From: an uncultured Caulobacteraceae bacterium | Lineage (GTDB): Bacteria > Pseudomonadota > Alphaproteobacteria > Caulobacterales > TH1-2 | Reading direction: 5' to 3' | Assembly (NCBI GenBank): GCA_937967425.1 | Contig: CALBST010000251.1 | Span: 1-14,682, forward strand | Length of the DNA stretch: 14,682 bases | Part shown: in pieces, positions 1-8,106 of the stretch | How the letters are laid out: each line of letters begins with the position of its first letter | Numbering within the stretch: the stretch's first letter is position 1 | The notes under the pieces: generated by a model | Seen by the model: the letters and a program-made list of their open reading frames with translations, nothing else | Told to the model about the DNA's origin: nothing | The model's database searches: none | Made by a program: the position numbers and the translations under genes

Positions 1-23
1 CTCTATGAAGCCAAACGCGCGCG

Positions 24-356
24 TTAGTGCGCGGCGGAACGTCTAAAGATCAGGCTCTTGATCAGGAAGAACACGCCGATCGTGATCATGTAGCCAAGCG
101 CCAGCACGCCTGCGCGAATCCAAAATTCCGTTTCCATGATCGGCGGCAAGCTGAACGCTTCGTCGCCCGCCAACACGGGCGCGAGCTGTTCGATCGCGAC
201 GTGCGCAATCACGGCGAGCACCGCGAACGGCGCCCACTGCTTCCAGCTGCTCATGAAGATAGCGGCGATAAGGGCGAGCACCAGATTGCGCCAATCGCCG
301 TTCACGATGCCGAAGCCGTCGCGCATGTAGGCAATGGCTTGATCGACGAATTCCAT
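24..356 (-). CDS. Small three-helix inner-membrane protein, unknown function
   Basis: I do not recognise this 110-residue protein. It shows three likely membrane segments: a short one at about residues 23-37, a second at about 41-63 and a third at about 78-104. A short acidic loop (around GDEAF, 64-68) lies between the last two, and the C-terminus is basic (FRRSAAH). There is no cleavable signal peptide. The start at 356 is chosen because a strong GGAGGGG ribosome site lies just upstream at about 364-371. The frame stays open to a TTG at 452, but that would add 32 residues rich in Gly, Pro and Arg that do not look like an N-terminus. It lies 82 bases downstream of the GNAT gene in the same direction, so it may be the last gene of the metG operon. 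Size and layout resemble small phage-holin-like or accessory membrane proteins, but no motif supports a function. Confidence 0.7.
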   Translation of the reverse strand: MEFVDQAIAYMRDGFGIVNGDWRNLVLALIAAIFMSSWKQWAPFAVLAVIAHVAIEQLAPVLAGDEAFSLPPIMETEFWIRAGVLALGYMITIGVFFLIKSLIFRRSAAH

Positions 357-378
357 GAGCGCCCCTCCGCGTTGTCCC

Positions 379-394
379 GGCCCTCCCCAGGGCC
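379..394 (-). other. GC-rich hairpin between GNAT and membrane-protein genes
   Basis: A perfect 6-base inverted repeat (GGCCCT / AGGGCC) encloses a four-base loop of C on the plus strand. It sits in the 82-base gap between two co-directional minus-strand genes. No run of T follows on either side, so it is a poor intrinsic terminator. It could be an mRNA processing or stability element, or chance in GC-rich DNA. Confidence 0.3.
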
Positions 395-438
395 CGGCGC
401 AGATTGTTAGGCGCCCATCCGGGTTCCGTCCAGACCGA

Positions 439-930
439 TCAAGCCAGTTCAAGCGTCATCAGGACGTCGTCCACAAACTCTCCAGCGACCTGGATGCCGC
501 CGGGGATGCGCCCGGTCTCCCGAAAGCCCAAACGCTCATAAAGCTTACGCGCTGGCGGATTTACCCCGTTGACCCAAAGCGCCACACGACGCGCGCCGTT
601 TCCGCGCGCGTGATCGATAGCTGCTTGCAACAGTTTGACGCTCGCGCCGATCCCTCGCGCGTCCGGATGGACATAAACCGCGTGAATCCAGAACGTATGG
701 GCGAGCGAAGGGTACGGCAGCGCATCAATCGTGAGCTTGCCGAGCAGCCGCTCGCCGTAGAACACGCCCCACCCTTCGCCGCGCGAGAGCATGGCCTCGA
801 CCACCTCGTCGGATCGCGCCGCGTCGGTTTCGACGACATCGACAAAACCCTGCGGTGACTCCGCCATGCCGAAGCGATGTAGCGCCCGATACGCCGCGAG
901 ATCACCCGCTTTTAGTTGCCGGACAATCAC
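439..930 (-). CDS. GNAT-family N-acetyltransferase
   Basis: A 163-residue single-domain acetyltransferase of the GNAT fold (acetyl-CoA-dependent), presumably cytosolic. The acetyl-CoA pyrophosphate loop is visible as [10 protein letters not shown] at residues 88-97, matching the R-x-x-G-x-G/A pattern. The later [13 protein letters not shown] stretch (124-136) is the usual motif B with its Tyr. The substrate cannot be read from the sequence. The start is the GTG at 930, giving [10 protein letters not shown]. This GTG overlaps the TGA stop of metG as GTGA, and there is no Shine-Dalgarno sequence inside the GC-rich end of metG, so initiation is probably by translational coupling. A GTG at 963 in the same frame would add an implausible Arg-rich leader translated from out-of-frame metG codons. 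Proximity to metG does not prove that it acts on ribosomes or tRNA. Confidence 0.9.
   Translation of the reverse strand: MIVRQLKAGDLAAYRALHRFGMAESPQGFVDVVETDAARSDEVVEAMLSRGEGWGVFYGERLLGKLTIDALPYPSLAHTFWIHAVYVHPDARGIGASVKLLQAAIDHARGNGARRVALWVNGVNPPARKLYERLGFRETGRIPGGIQVAGEFVDDVLMTLELA
927..930 (-). promoter_or_regulatory. GTGA stop/start overlap coupling metG to GNAT gene
   Basis: The TGA stop of metG shares three bases with the GTG start of the downstream acetyltransferase. Upstream bases are almost pure G and C with no purine-rich ribosome site, so termination-reinitiation is the likely way the second gene is translated. Confidence 0.7.
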
Positions 931-2642
931 GCCGCGCCGCCGCCGCCGAACCGCGCGGCCCACTCGACGACTTGCTCGTCCTCGATTTTCTTGAAAAGCA
1001 CGTCCGGCGGCGTGAATTTGTGGCCACGCGGCAGCGCGTCCCAGGCGCCTCTATCGTCCGCCTTCGGCCACATGCGATTTGCTTCCGGCACGCCGATCGC
1101 GTCGAGCACCGCCTTTGCCGCGTCGGGAATGAAGGGCTGCGCGAGGATCGCAAAGAGCGCGCACGCGTTCAGGCCGGTGCGGACGCCAACGGCGGCCGCA
1201 TCGCGATCGGTCTTCAACGCCGTCCAGGGCGCCGCCGCTTGCAGGTACTCATTGCCGGCGACCCAAATCGCGCGCAACTCCGCCGCCGCCTTGCGATATT
1301 CCATCTGCTCATGGAATTGCGTCAGCGCGGCGAGCCGCTCAGCGAACTCGCTATAGAGCTTTTCCTCGTTCGGGCCCGGCTCCCCGCCATCAGGCACTGC
1401 GCTATCGAACTTCGAGGCGGCGAAGCGCGTGATGCGATTGACGAAATTGCCAAACACGTTCGCGAGATCGGCGTTGATCGTTTGCTGGAACTGCTCAAGC
1501 GTGAACGCGGCGTCGGAGCTCTCCGGCGCGTTCGCCATCAGGTACCAGCGCCAGTAATCGCTCGGCAAAATCTCAAGCGCCTGATCCATGAAGATACCGC
1601 GCTTTTCGGAGGTTGAGAACTTACCGCCGTACCAGGTGACCCAATTGAACGCTTTCAAGCGATCAACCAGCTTCCACGGCTCTCCGCTGCCCATGATCGT
1701 CACCGGGAAGCTCACCGTATGGAAGGCAACGTTATCCTTGCCCATGAACTGGATGTAGGTGACGTCCTTGGCGCCCTTATCTTCGCGCCACCAACGCTCC
1801 CAGTCGTTGCCGGTGGCTTCCGCCCATTCGACAGTTGAGCCGATGTATTCGATCGGCGCATCAAACCAGACGTAGAACACCTTGTTCTCAAAGCCCGGCC
1901 GCAGCTTGCCGTCCTGCATGACCTTAATGCCCCACGAGAGGTCTCGCGTAATCGAACGATCGATCAACCCTTCATCGAGCCATTTGTAGGCAATCGAACG
2001 CGCCAGCGGCGGCCACTCTGTCGCCTTATCGACCCACGCGCGGATCCGATCCTGCATCTTGGGTTGCTTCAAGAAGAGATGCGCCGTGTCGCGCGGCTCC
2101 ACATTGGTTGAGCCGGAGATTTTCGAGCGCGGATTCTTGAGCTCGATCGGATCGAGCAGTGTCCCGCAATTGTCGCACTGATCACCGCGCGCGCGTTCGA
2201 ACCCGCAGTTCGGGCATGTGCCTTCAACATAGCGATCCGGCAGAAAGCGCTTGTCGTCGATCGAGTAGATCTGCTTCGAGACGCGCTCCTCGATCAGCCC
2301 ATTCTTCTCGAGCACTTCGCAGAAATGCTGGGTGAGCTTATGGTTTGGCGGGTTCGACGAGCGGCCAAAGTGATCGAAGGAAAGCTTGAAGCCGTCGCAC
2401 GCGTCTTTCTGGATTTTGTATTGATCGGCGCAATAAGCGGCGACGTCCTGCCCCGCTTCGGCGGCGGCGAGTTCAGCTGGCGTGCCATGCTCATCGGTTG
2501 CGCAGATGAACAACACCTCGTGGCCCTGCAGCCGCCGGAAGCGCGCATGGATATCCGCGGGCAGCATCGAACCGGCCAAATTGCCGAGGTGCTTGATGCC
2601 GTTGATATACGGAAGCGCGGACGTGATGAGGTAGCGGGCCAT
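927..2642 (-). CDS. metG: Methionyl-tRNA synthetase
   Basis: Class I aminoacyl-tRNA synthetase charging tRNA-Met in the cytosol; 571 residues. The HIGH motif appears as HLGN at 18-21, within a typical ALPYING...N-terminus. The zinc knuckle of the E. coli-type enzyme is complete, with Cys143, 146, 156 and 159 in a CPNC...CDNC arrangement. The KMSKS loop reads KFSTS at 341-345, an atypical version that keeps the first Lys and the Ser positions but replaces the second Lys by Thr. The DLSWG block near 234-238 and the FxGKDN block near 299-304 are also present. The protein ends shortly after the anticodon-binding helical domain, without the C-terminal tRNA-binding (OB-fold) domain that makes E. 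coli MetG 677 residues. The ATG at 2642 has an AGGTAG-like ribosome site about 8 bases upstream. It lies 45 bases downstream of the muramidase gene and overlaps the GNAT gene. Confidence 0.97.
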   Translation of the reverse strand: MARYLITSALPYINGIKHLGNLAGSMLPADIHARFRRLQGHEVLFICATDEHGTPAELAAAEAGQDVAAYCADQYKIQKDACDGFKLSFDHFGRSSNPPNHKLTQHFCEVLEKNGLIEERVSKQIYSIDDKRFLPDRYVEGTCPNCGFERARGDQCDNCGTLLDPIELKNPRSKISGSTNVEPRDTAHLFLKQPKMQDRIRAWVDKATEWPPLARSIAYKWLDEGLIDRSITRDLSWGIKVMQDGKLRPGFENKVFYVWFDAPIEYIGSTVEWAEATGNDWERWWREDKGAKDVTYIQFMGKDNVAFHTVSFPVTIMGSGEPWKLVDRLKAFNWVTWYGGKFSTSEKRGIFMDQALEILPSDYWRWYLMANAPESSDAAFTLEQFQQTINADLANVFGNFVNRITRFAASKFDSAVPDGGEPGPNEEKLYSEFAERLAALTQFHEQMEYRKAAAELRAIWVAGNEYLQAAAPWTALKTDRDAAAVGVRTGLNACALFAILAQPFIPDAAKAVLDAIGVPEANRMWPKADDRGAWDALPRGHKFTPPDVLFKKIEDEQVVEWAARFGGGGAA

Positions 2643-2687
2643 GGAGCCCGCTACCTAAGACGCTTCCTTGACGCCAGCAAGGCGCGG

Positions 2688-4136
2688 CTACGCCACGCCC
2701 TTCAGACGGTTGTACGCATCGCGCATCAAGCCGCCATAGCGCTCAACTTGGCCTGAGCCGTTATAGCCGCGCGCGAACCCTTCCCAATCCTTGCGGACCA
2801 GTTCGTCGGCCAGATTGTTGGCGCGCACAAAAGCGGTGAACGCCTTCAGCTGCTGCGCCTGGCTCTTGGACATGTCCGCCACGAACGACTTCGGATCGGG
2901 GAAGCCGCAGGCCGCGTGATTGAAGCCCATAATCTGGAACAGACCATAGCTCGCCGACGCGATCGCGTTTTGCGGATCAAGAGCGTACGCAGCCTTCAAC
3001 TGGTTCCAACGTTCTTCCTGCGTGCGCGGATACTTGGAAGCATCCCAAGTCGGGTACGAGATCGTCGGGTGGCTGGCGTCGTACATGCGGTTGGTGCGGC
3101 GCGAGAAGATGTGCGGCTCGTAGAGGATGATCGGGCGGCCATCCGCCGCGAAGGCGCCTAGGCGCCCGCTCTCCACTTCGACCACCGCCTGCACCGCTTC
3201 GACTTCGCAGCCGAGTTGTGCGGCAGCGGCTTCAAAGTCCGCTCGCGTGAGCGCTGCGTTGTTCTGCGCCTTCAGCGAAGCGATGTAGCCATCATCGCCG
3301 CTCGGAGGCAGCGCAGCGTAAGCGGCGGCGAGCGCATTTGCGTAAGACGTGGCGTTCGGCCCGCCTTCGTATTCGCCCGCGAACGCGGCCCAATCACGGC
3401 GTTGTAGTTCGTCTGCGAGTCCGGCGCGGCTGACATAAGCCTCGAACGCCGCCAGCTGGCGCGCTTCCGACTTCGCCATGTCCTCCACGAATGCGAAGAC
3501 GTTGGCGTAGCCCGCGGTCGCGAAGTAGCGCCCCGGCAATTGAAACACGCCCCAACTCGTGGCCCCGAGCGCGGCGGCTGGATCGAGCGCGTAGGCTTCC
3601 GCAAGCTTTGCCCAGCGCGCGGTTTGGTTGCCCGCGATGGGGGCGCGGCTGGTGCTGCTCGAAATCGTAGGATGCGAAGCATCGAAACGATGGCCCGTCA
3701 GCTCGCTGAAATAGAACGGCTCGAATGAAATGAGGATCTTGCCGCCTGAGAAGCCGGGACCCGCGCTTTCAACGCGCAAGATCGCTTTGACGACATTGGC
3801 ATCAGCCCCAAACCGCTCCGCCAACGCACCGATCTCGGCGTCTGGCACGCGTGTCGCGTCTTGCGCCCGAAGCGCATCAAGCGAGAAGCCAGGCGGCGGG
3901 CCCGCTGGCGGCGGCTCCGGCGGCGGCGCCGGCGGCTCGGGTGGTGTCGCGGGGGGCGGCGCGGGCGGTGTTGCAGGGGGCGGCGCCGGAGGCGTCGCCG
4001 GCGGGGGCGCAGGTGGCGTTCGCGGTGGTGGCGGCGGCGCAGGCGGCGTGCGCGGCGGCGGTGGCGGCGGAGACGTGGGGCGCGAGCTGCCGCGAGTGCC
4101 AAAGATTGCGCGGAAAACTGAGTCCCAGAAGCTCAT
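2688..4136 (-). CDS. Proline-rich protein with tandem N-acetylmuramidase (DUF3380-type) domains
   Basis: A 482-residue protein with three parts. Residues 1-21 are a short head (MSFWDSVFRAIFGTRG). Residues 22-83 are almost wholly Pro, Ala and Thr. Two copies of an N-acetylmuramidase domain of the DUF3380 / PF11860 kind follow, at about 100-275 and 296-480. The copies match in order: RVES (Glu123) and EVES (Glu322), FEPFYFSELTG and YEPHIFSRRTN, DASHPTIS in both (152-159 and 353-360), then WGVFQLPG (195-202) and YGLFQIMG (397-404). In this family the Glu of VES is the expected catalytic acid and both copies keep it. Family members are mostly single-domain phage or bacterial lysozyme-like enzymes cutting peptidoglycan. 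No classical Sec signal or lipobox is seen, so how it reaches the cell wall is unclear. The ATG at 4136 has a GGGGAT-like ribosome site. It is the first gene of the block leading into metG, with 45 bases between them. Confidence 0.88.
   Translation of the reverse strand: MSFWDSVFRAIFGTRGSSRPTSPPPPPPRTPPAPPPPPRTPPAPPPATPPAPPPATPPAPPPATPPEPPAPPPEPPPAGPPPGFSLDALRAQDATRVPDAEIGALAERFGADANVVKAILRVESAGPGFSGGKILISFEPFYFSELTGHRFDASHPTISSSTSRAPIAGNQTARWAKLAEAYALDPAAALGATSWGVFQLPGRYFATAGYANVFAFVEDMAKSEARQLAAFEAYVSRAGLADELQRRDWAAFAGEYEGGPNATSYANALAAAYAALPPSGDDGYIASLKAQNNAALTRADFEAAAAQLGCEVEAVQAVVEVESGRLGAFAADGRPIILYEPHIFSRRTNRMYDASHPTISYPTWDASKYPRTQEERWNQLKAAYALDPQNAIASASYGLFQIMGFNHAACGFPDPKSFVADMSKSQAQQLKAFTAFVRANNLADELVRKDWEGFARGYNGSGQVERYGGLMRDAYNRLKGVA
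3945..4016 (-). repeat. Three tandem 24-base repeats encoding PPAPPPAT
   Basis: Residues 41-64 of the muramidase protein are three exact copies of PPAPPPAT. The three 24-base units at 3945-3968, 3969-3992 and 3993-4016 differ at many third positions, so the protein repeat is kept while the DNA has drifted. Two related PPPPPRT-ending units precede it at residues 23-40 and an EPPAPPPEPPP tail follows. The whole low-complexity tract covers about 3890-4073. Confidence 0.85.
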
Positions 4137-4268
4137 ACGAATCCCCGATTTTTACAGTCAGCCACGCACCGCGTTCGGCGGCGCCCCACATAGGCAGCGG
4201 TTCGCATTAGCCATTTCTAAGGCCACGGGCAAACCACATAAGGGCGAACTCGCCGCTTTCCCGGACGC

Positions 4269-4274
4269 TTGCAA
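4269..4274 (+). promoter_or_regulatory. Possible -35 element upstream of tRNA-Thr
   Basis: TTGCAA lies 24 bases before the mature 5' end of the tRNA and resembles a sigma-70 -35 box. No clear -10 box follows in the very GC-rich bases before the tRNA, so this is weak evidence. The rest of 4137-4297 shows nothing else I can name. Confidence 0.2.
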
Positions 4275-4297
4275 AGTGGCAAAAGCCCGCTCCGCGC

Positions 4298-4370
4298 GCC
4301 GCCATAGCTCAGCTGGTAGAGCACCTGATTTGTAATCAGGGGGTCGGGGGTTCGAGTCCCTCTGGCGGCA
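4298..4370 (+). tRNA. tRNA-Thr, anticodon TGT
   Basis: A full cloverleaf can be folded by eye. The acceptor stem GCCGCCA (4298-4304) pairs with TGGCGGC (4363-4369). The D stem is GCTC/GAGC (4307-4310 and 4319-4322). The anticodon stem is CCTGA/TCAGG (4324-4328 and 4336-4340), with loop TTTGTAA placing anticodon TGT at 4331-4333. The T stem is GGGGG/CCCTC with loop TTCGAGT (4351-4357) and one G-T pair. A4370 is the discriminator base. The following bases are CCG, so the CCA end is not encoded and must be added after transcription. Anticodon UGU reads threonine ACA and ACG codons. No integrase or duplicated tRNA end is nearby. Confidence 0.97.
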
Positions 4371-4401
4371 CCGCCACTAACGCGCTGTTTTGCGGCGGTT
4401 T
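4371..4401 (+). terminator. Weak terminator-like hairpin after tRNA-Thr
   Basis: CCGCC (4371-4375) can pair with GGCGG (4394-4398), followed by TTT. The 18-base loop and the short T run make this a poor intrinsic terminator, but it is in the right place to end the tRNA transcript. Confidence 0.2.
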
Positions 4402-4491
4402 CCCCCTTTCCGTGGCGGATGAGGCGCTTCGCCCCGTTGCGGATTTTCGAGAAGCGGCGCGAAAGTCGAACATATTCGCCGGGGAACTTCC

Positions 4492-4959
4492 ATGCGCATT
4501 CTGCTGATCGCCGCTTTGCTCACACTTTCAGCTTGCGGTTCGCAGGAAACGCCGGTTTCCGACACGCCTGCAACCGGTGGCGGCGAAACCAGCGCCAGCG
4601 CGCAGCAAGCCGCCATCGCCGCCCTGCCCGCACCTTATAATACAGCCAATTACGAAGCCGGCCGGCGCGTGTTCGCGCAGTGCAGATCGTGCCACGTGAT
4701 CCAAGCTGGCGGATCGCATCGGGTCGGCCCAAACCTACATGGCGTATTCGGTCGCGAGATCGGAACGGCGGAAGGCTTCAACTACTCGCAAGCCGTGCGA
4801 GATGCCTCCTTTGTGTGGGACGCTGATCACCTCGATCACTGGCTGCAGAATCCGCAGACTTTCCTGCCTGGAAATCGCATGGCGTTCGCTGGCGTCCGCG
4901 ATGAGACGCAACGCCGCGACTTGATTGCGTATCTCATGGTTGAAGCAGCTGCGGAGTAG
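4492..4959 (+). CDS. Class I c-type cytochrome, predicted lipoprotein
   Basis: A 155-residue electron-transfer protein. Residues 1-15 form a lipoprotein signal peptide ending in the lipobox LSAC, so Cys15 should be lipidated and the mature protein anchored on the periplasmic face of a membrane. A flexible Ser/Thr/Gly/Ala linker follows to about residue 45. The haem-binding motif CRSCH is at 64-68 (Cys64, Cys67, proximal His68). GPNLHGVFGR (79-88) and LPGNRMAF (125-132, Met130 as likely distal ligand) complete the cytochrome c2 / c-550-like pattern. The ATG at 4492 has a GGGGAA ribosome site five bases upstream. A CATATT at 4471-4476 could be a -10 box, but no good -35 is seen. The gene stands alone between the tRNA and the convergent RND pump, so its redox partner is not indicated. 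Its stop TAG directly abuts the pump's stop codon. Confidence 0.93.
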   Translation: MRILLIAALLTLSACGSQETPVSDTPATGGGETSASAQQAAIAALPAPYNTANYEAGRRVFAQCRSCHVIQAGGSHRVGPNLHGVFGREIGTAEGFNYSQAVRDASFVWDADHLDHWLQNPQTFLPGNRMAFAGVRDETQRRDLIAYLMVEAAAE

Positions 4960-4962
4960 CTA
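4957..4962. other. Abutting stop codons of convergent genes (TAGCTA)
   Basis: The cytochrome gene ends with TAG at 4957-4959. The RND pump ends on the other strand with TAG, read as CTA at 4960-4962. The two genes meet with no base between them, forming the palindrome TAGCTA. There is therefore no room for a terminator outside the coding sequence. Confidence 0.95.
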
Positions 4963-7900
4963 TTCCGCCGGGCGCGCCATGGCGTCATCGTGATCGTAGG
5001 CTTCGATCTCCTTCGCCGTCGCGTCCGGCGACTTCGTGTAGCGCGCCAGGAGATCGTAAAAGACCGGCACGACGAATAGCGTCAGCAGCGTTGCAACCAG
5101 CAGCCCGAAGAAGATCACGACCCCGATCGTGAAGCGGCTTTCGGAACCCGCGCCATGGCCCGCGATCAACGGGATCGCGCCGACAATAGTGGCGACCGAC
5201 GTCATCAACACCGGACGAACGCGCAAATCTGAAGCTTCAATGATCGCGTCCCGGATAGTGCGCCCCTCATCTCGCAACTGGTTCGCGAACTCGACGATAA
5301 GAATGCCGTTCTTAGCCGCGAGTGCAATCAAGATGATGAGACCGATCTGGCTGTAGATATTCAATGTCTCATCGAACAAGAACAAGCCGAACAGCCCGCC
5401 TGTAAGCGCCAAAGGCACCGCCAGCATGATCACCAGCGGGTGCACGAAGCTCTCGAACTGCGCCGCGAGCACGAGGAACACCACGATCAGGGCGAACCCG
5501 AAGGCAAAAGCTATGGCGCCTGTCGATTGCTTGTACTGACGCGCCGCCCCGGCGTAGTCGATCGTGATGGGCTCACTGGCTATTTCCGTCCGCGCGATCG
5601 CCTCGAGTTCATTGAGCGCATCGCCGATCGCGTAATCGCCACCGATCGACGCCGAGATCGTAATCGATGCTTGCCGGTTCATGCGGCGCCGCTCGGCGGA
5701 ATCGCCCACCGTGTTGAGGTTCACCAAGGTCGCCAACGGCACCAACTCGCCAGTTCGGTCCGAGCGCACGTATTTATTGGCAAGGTCGGCGATGTCGGAG
5801 CGCTCGTCTCGCTCCGCCTGCAAGTAGACATAATATTCTTCACCACGATCAGTGATTGTGTTCACCCGCCGCGCGCCCATCGTGGCTTCCAGAGTTCGCC
5901 CAATCGCCTGTACTGACACGCCTAACGCAGCCGCGCGCTCGCGGTCGATATCGACCAGCACGCGTGGTGAAGTCGGCTGGTAATTCATTCGGGGACGCTG
6001 GAAGTTCGGGCTCTGCCGCATCCGCTCCATGATGCGTTCCGCGACAACCGCAAGCCCTTCGTAAGTGGACCCCAGCAGGACGATCGAAGCGCCATCCGCA
6101 CCGCCGCCGCCTTGGAATGGGTTCTGCATCCGCGCGCGCACCGTTGCGCCGGGAATCTCGGCGAAGCGCGCGTTTAGCTCCGTTTCGATTTCCGCGCCGC
6201 TGCGGTGACGGTGTTCCCAATCGGTCAGGAACACCCGCGCAATGCCCGAGGAGAAGCGGTTGGTGCCCGCATCGCCGAAGCCAGGCGCGACGACCATGAT
6301 GCGTTGCGCCTCGCCACTCTCGACGTAACTCATGAGAATGGACTCGACCTGTGTCATCACCCGGTTCGTGTATTCGAAGCCCGATCCTTCCGGCGCCTGC
6401 GCGAAGACAATCAGGTTTCCGCGATCTTCCGGCGGCGTCAGTTCGGAAGACAACTGCGTGAACAGAAAACCGCCAAGAAGCACGACGCCGCCGAACACCG
6501 CGAACACTAAAGGCTTGGCATTCATCGCCGCCTGCAGCGATGCCCGATAGGAGGCGCGCATGCTATCAAGCAGGCCATCGATGAAACGGGAGAGCCTCGT
6601 GCTCGTCTTCACCGGCTTGATAAGCTTCGAGCACATCATCGGCGACAGAGAGAGCGCTGCGAACGCCGAGATCACGATCACGCCCGCGATCGTCACCGCC
6701 AGTTCGACGAAAAGCCTGCCGACATAGCCGCCAACGAACAGAAGCGGCAAGAACACTGCAACCAACACCGCAGATGTGGCCACGATCGCGAAAAACACCT
6801 GCCGCGCGCCGCGTTCCGCAGCGACCAAGGGCGGCTCACCTAGAGAATCAACGCGCCGCTGCGCATTCTCGAGCACGACAATGGAATCATCGACCACCAG
6901 ACCGATCGCGAGCACAAGCGCCATCAGCGTCAGCAGGTTAATTGAGAACCCGAATAGCATCAGGATCAGAAACGCGCCGATCAAGCAGACGGGAATGACG
7001 GCTGCAGGAATGAAGGCCGCGCGCCACGAGCCCAAAAAAAGGAAAATCACGAGAACGACGAGTGTCGTTGCTTCAAGCAGTGTGAGGCCTACGCGCTGAA
7101 TGGCGCGGTCGATGAACACTGTGGAATCATAGGTAACGACGATATCGGTGCCTTCGGGCAGCGTAGGCCGGATACGCTCGATCTCGGCCTTGACCACGCG
7201 TCCGACATCGAGCGCATTCGAGCGTGACTGGCGCACGATGCCCAAACCCACCTGCTCGACGCCGTTGCCACGGAACAGGCTGCGGCGTTCCTCCGGTTCA
7301 ATCTCGACACGCGCGATATCGCCTAGGCGAACCACCGCGGTTTCCGGTCCGCCTTGTCCGGCGATCGGCAGGCGTTGAAACTGCTCAGGGGTCTCGAACG
7401 CGCGTGCGACACGCACCTGATAGTCGCGCTCCTGGCTCTGCACATAGCCGGCGGGGAGTTCGATATTCTGTGAGCGGAGCGCGTTTTCGACGTCCTGCAC
7501 GGTTATGCCGCGCGCGGCCATGGCGTTGGTGTCTAGCCAGATGCGCAAGGCCCGGCGAAACCCGCCGCCAATCTGCACGTTAGCGACGCCATTGAGCACG
7601 GCGAGCCGGTCGACGATGTAGCGGTCGGCATAATCGGTCAGCGCCATGCGATCGAGCGTCGTCGATTGCAAACTGAACCAGATGATGGCGTCGGCGTCCG
7701 CGTCGGCCTTTCGGATCGTTGGCTCGTCGATGTCCGCCGGCAACTGGCCGCGCGCGCGGCTCACCGCGTTGCGCACGTCATTGGTGGCGTCTTCGAGATC
7801 GCGATCGAGTGTGAACTCGATGTTGATTGAGGAGCGGCCGTCACGGCTGATCGCATTGATCGTATCAATGCCGTCGATGCCGGATAGCTGACCTTCAATG

Positions 7901-8097
7901 ATCCGCGTGATCTGGTTTTCAACCACCTGCGCGGACGCACCCGGATACGTCGCGTTCACCGAGACGACCGGGCGATCGACATCCGGCAATTCTCGCAGTG
8001 GTAAGCGTGTGAACGAGATCAGGCCGAAAACAATGATGATCAGCGAGAACACCGTCGCCAGCACTGGGCGGCGAACGGAGAGATCCGACAACGTCAT
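4960..8097 (-). CDS. RND-family efflux pump, HAE1-type inner-membrane permease
   Basis: A full-length 1045-residue AcrB/MexB-like proton-driven exporter. It has the usual layout of twelve membrane helices with two large periplasmic loops: TM1 at about 10-28, TM2-TM6 at about 336-490, TM7 near 530-547 and TM8-TM12 at about 858-1015. Proton-relay residues are present: the TM4 motif GLVVDDSIVVLEN holds Asp403 and Asp404, and the TM10 motif LAAKNGILIVEF holds Lys929. The protein starts MTLSDLSVRRPVLATV, typical of this family. It lies 9 bases downstream of the adaptor gene, so the two are co-transcribed and should form a complex across the periplasm. Substrates cannot be told from the sequence; the Asp/Lys relay places it with hydrophobic-drug exporters and not the metal-exporting CusA type. 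No TolC-type outer-membrane gene is in the window. Confidence 0.95.
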   Translation of the reverse strand: MTLSDLSVRRPVLATVFSLIIIVFGLISFTRLPLRELPDVDRPVVSVNATYPGASAQVVENQITRIIEGQLSGIDGIDTINAISRDGRSSINIEFTLDRDLEDATNDVRNAVSRARGQLPADIDEPTIRKADADADAIIWFSLQSTTLDRMALTDYADRYIVDRLAVLNGVANVQIGGGFRRALRIWLDTNAMAARGITVQDVENALRSQNIELPAGYVQSQERDYQVRVARAFETPEQFQRLPIAGQGGPETAVVRLGDIARVEIEPEERRSLFRGNGVEQVGLGIVRQSRSNALDVGRVVKAEIERIRPTLPEGTDIVVTYDSTVFIDRAIQRVGLTLLEATTLVVLVIFLFLGSWRAAFIPAAVIPVCLIGAFLILMLFGFSINLLTLMALVLAIGLVVDDSIVVLENAQRRVDSLGEPPLVAAERGARQVFFAIVATSAVLVAVFLPLLFVGGYVGRLFVELAVTIAGVIVISAFAALSLSPMMCSKLIKPVKTSTRLSRFIDGLLDSMRASYRASLQAAMNAKPLVFAVFGGVVLLGGFLFTQLSSELTPPEDRGNLIVFAQAPEGSGFEYTNRVMTQVESILMSYVESGEAQRIMVVAPGFGDAGTNRFSSGIARVFLTDWEHRHRSGAEIETELNARFAEIPGATVRARMQNPFQGGGGADGASIVLLGSTYEGLAVVAERIMERMRQSPNFQRPRMNYQPTSPRVLVDIDRERAAALGVSVQAIGRTLEATMGARRVNTITDRGEEYYVYLQAERDERSDIADLANKYVRSDRTGELVPLATLVNLNTVGDSAERRRMNRQASITISASIGGDYAIGDALNELEAIARTEIASEPITIDYAGAARQYKQSTGAIAFAFGFALIVVFLVLAAQFESFVHPLVIMLAVPLALTGGLFGLFLFDETLNIYSQIGLIILIALAAKNGILIVEFANQLRDEGRTIRDAIIEASDLRVRPVLMTSVATIVGAIPLIAGHGAGSESRFTIGVVIFFGLLVATLLTLFVVPVFYDLLARYTKSPDATAKEIEAYDHDDAMARPAE

Positions 8098-8106
8098 CGT
8101 AGACGC

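Noticed and set aside
855..1616. A 253-codon plus-strand open frame
   Set aside because: It lies wholly antisense to metG and the GNAT start, is Arg/Ala-rich and has no motif or ribosome site. It is a GC-driven shadow of a certain gene.
2688..4136. Prophage remnant suggested by the muramidase
   Set aside because: DUF3380-type muramidases occur in phages, but no other phage gene (holin, terminase, integrase, structural) is near, and the gene sits in a housekeeping block with metG.
3730..4335. A 201-codon plus-strand open frame with a long Gly-rich run
   Set aside because: The Gly run is the complement of the polyproline codons of the muramidase gene, and the frame runs into the tRNA. It is not a real glycine-rich protein.
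4298..4370. tRNA-Thr as an integration site for a mobile element
   Set aside because: No integrase, no repeated tRNA 3' end and no change in gene character was seen on either side.
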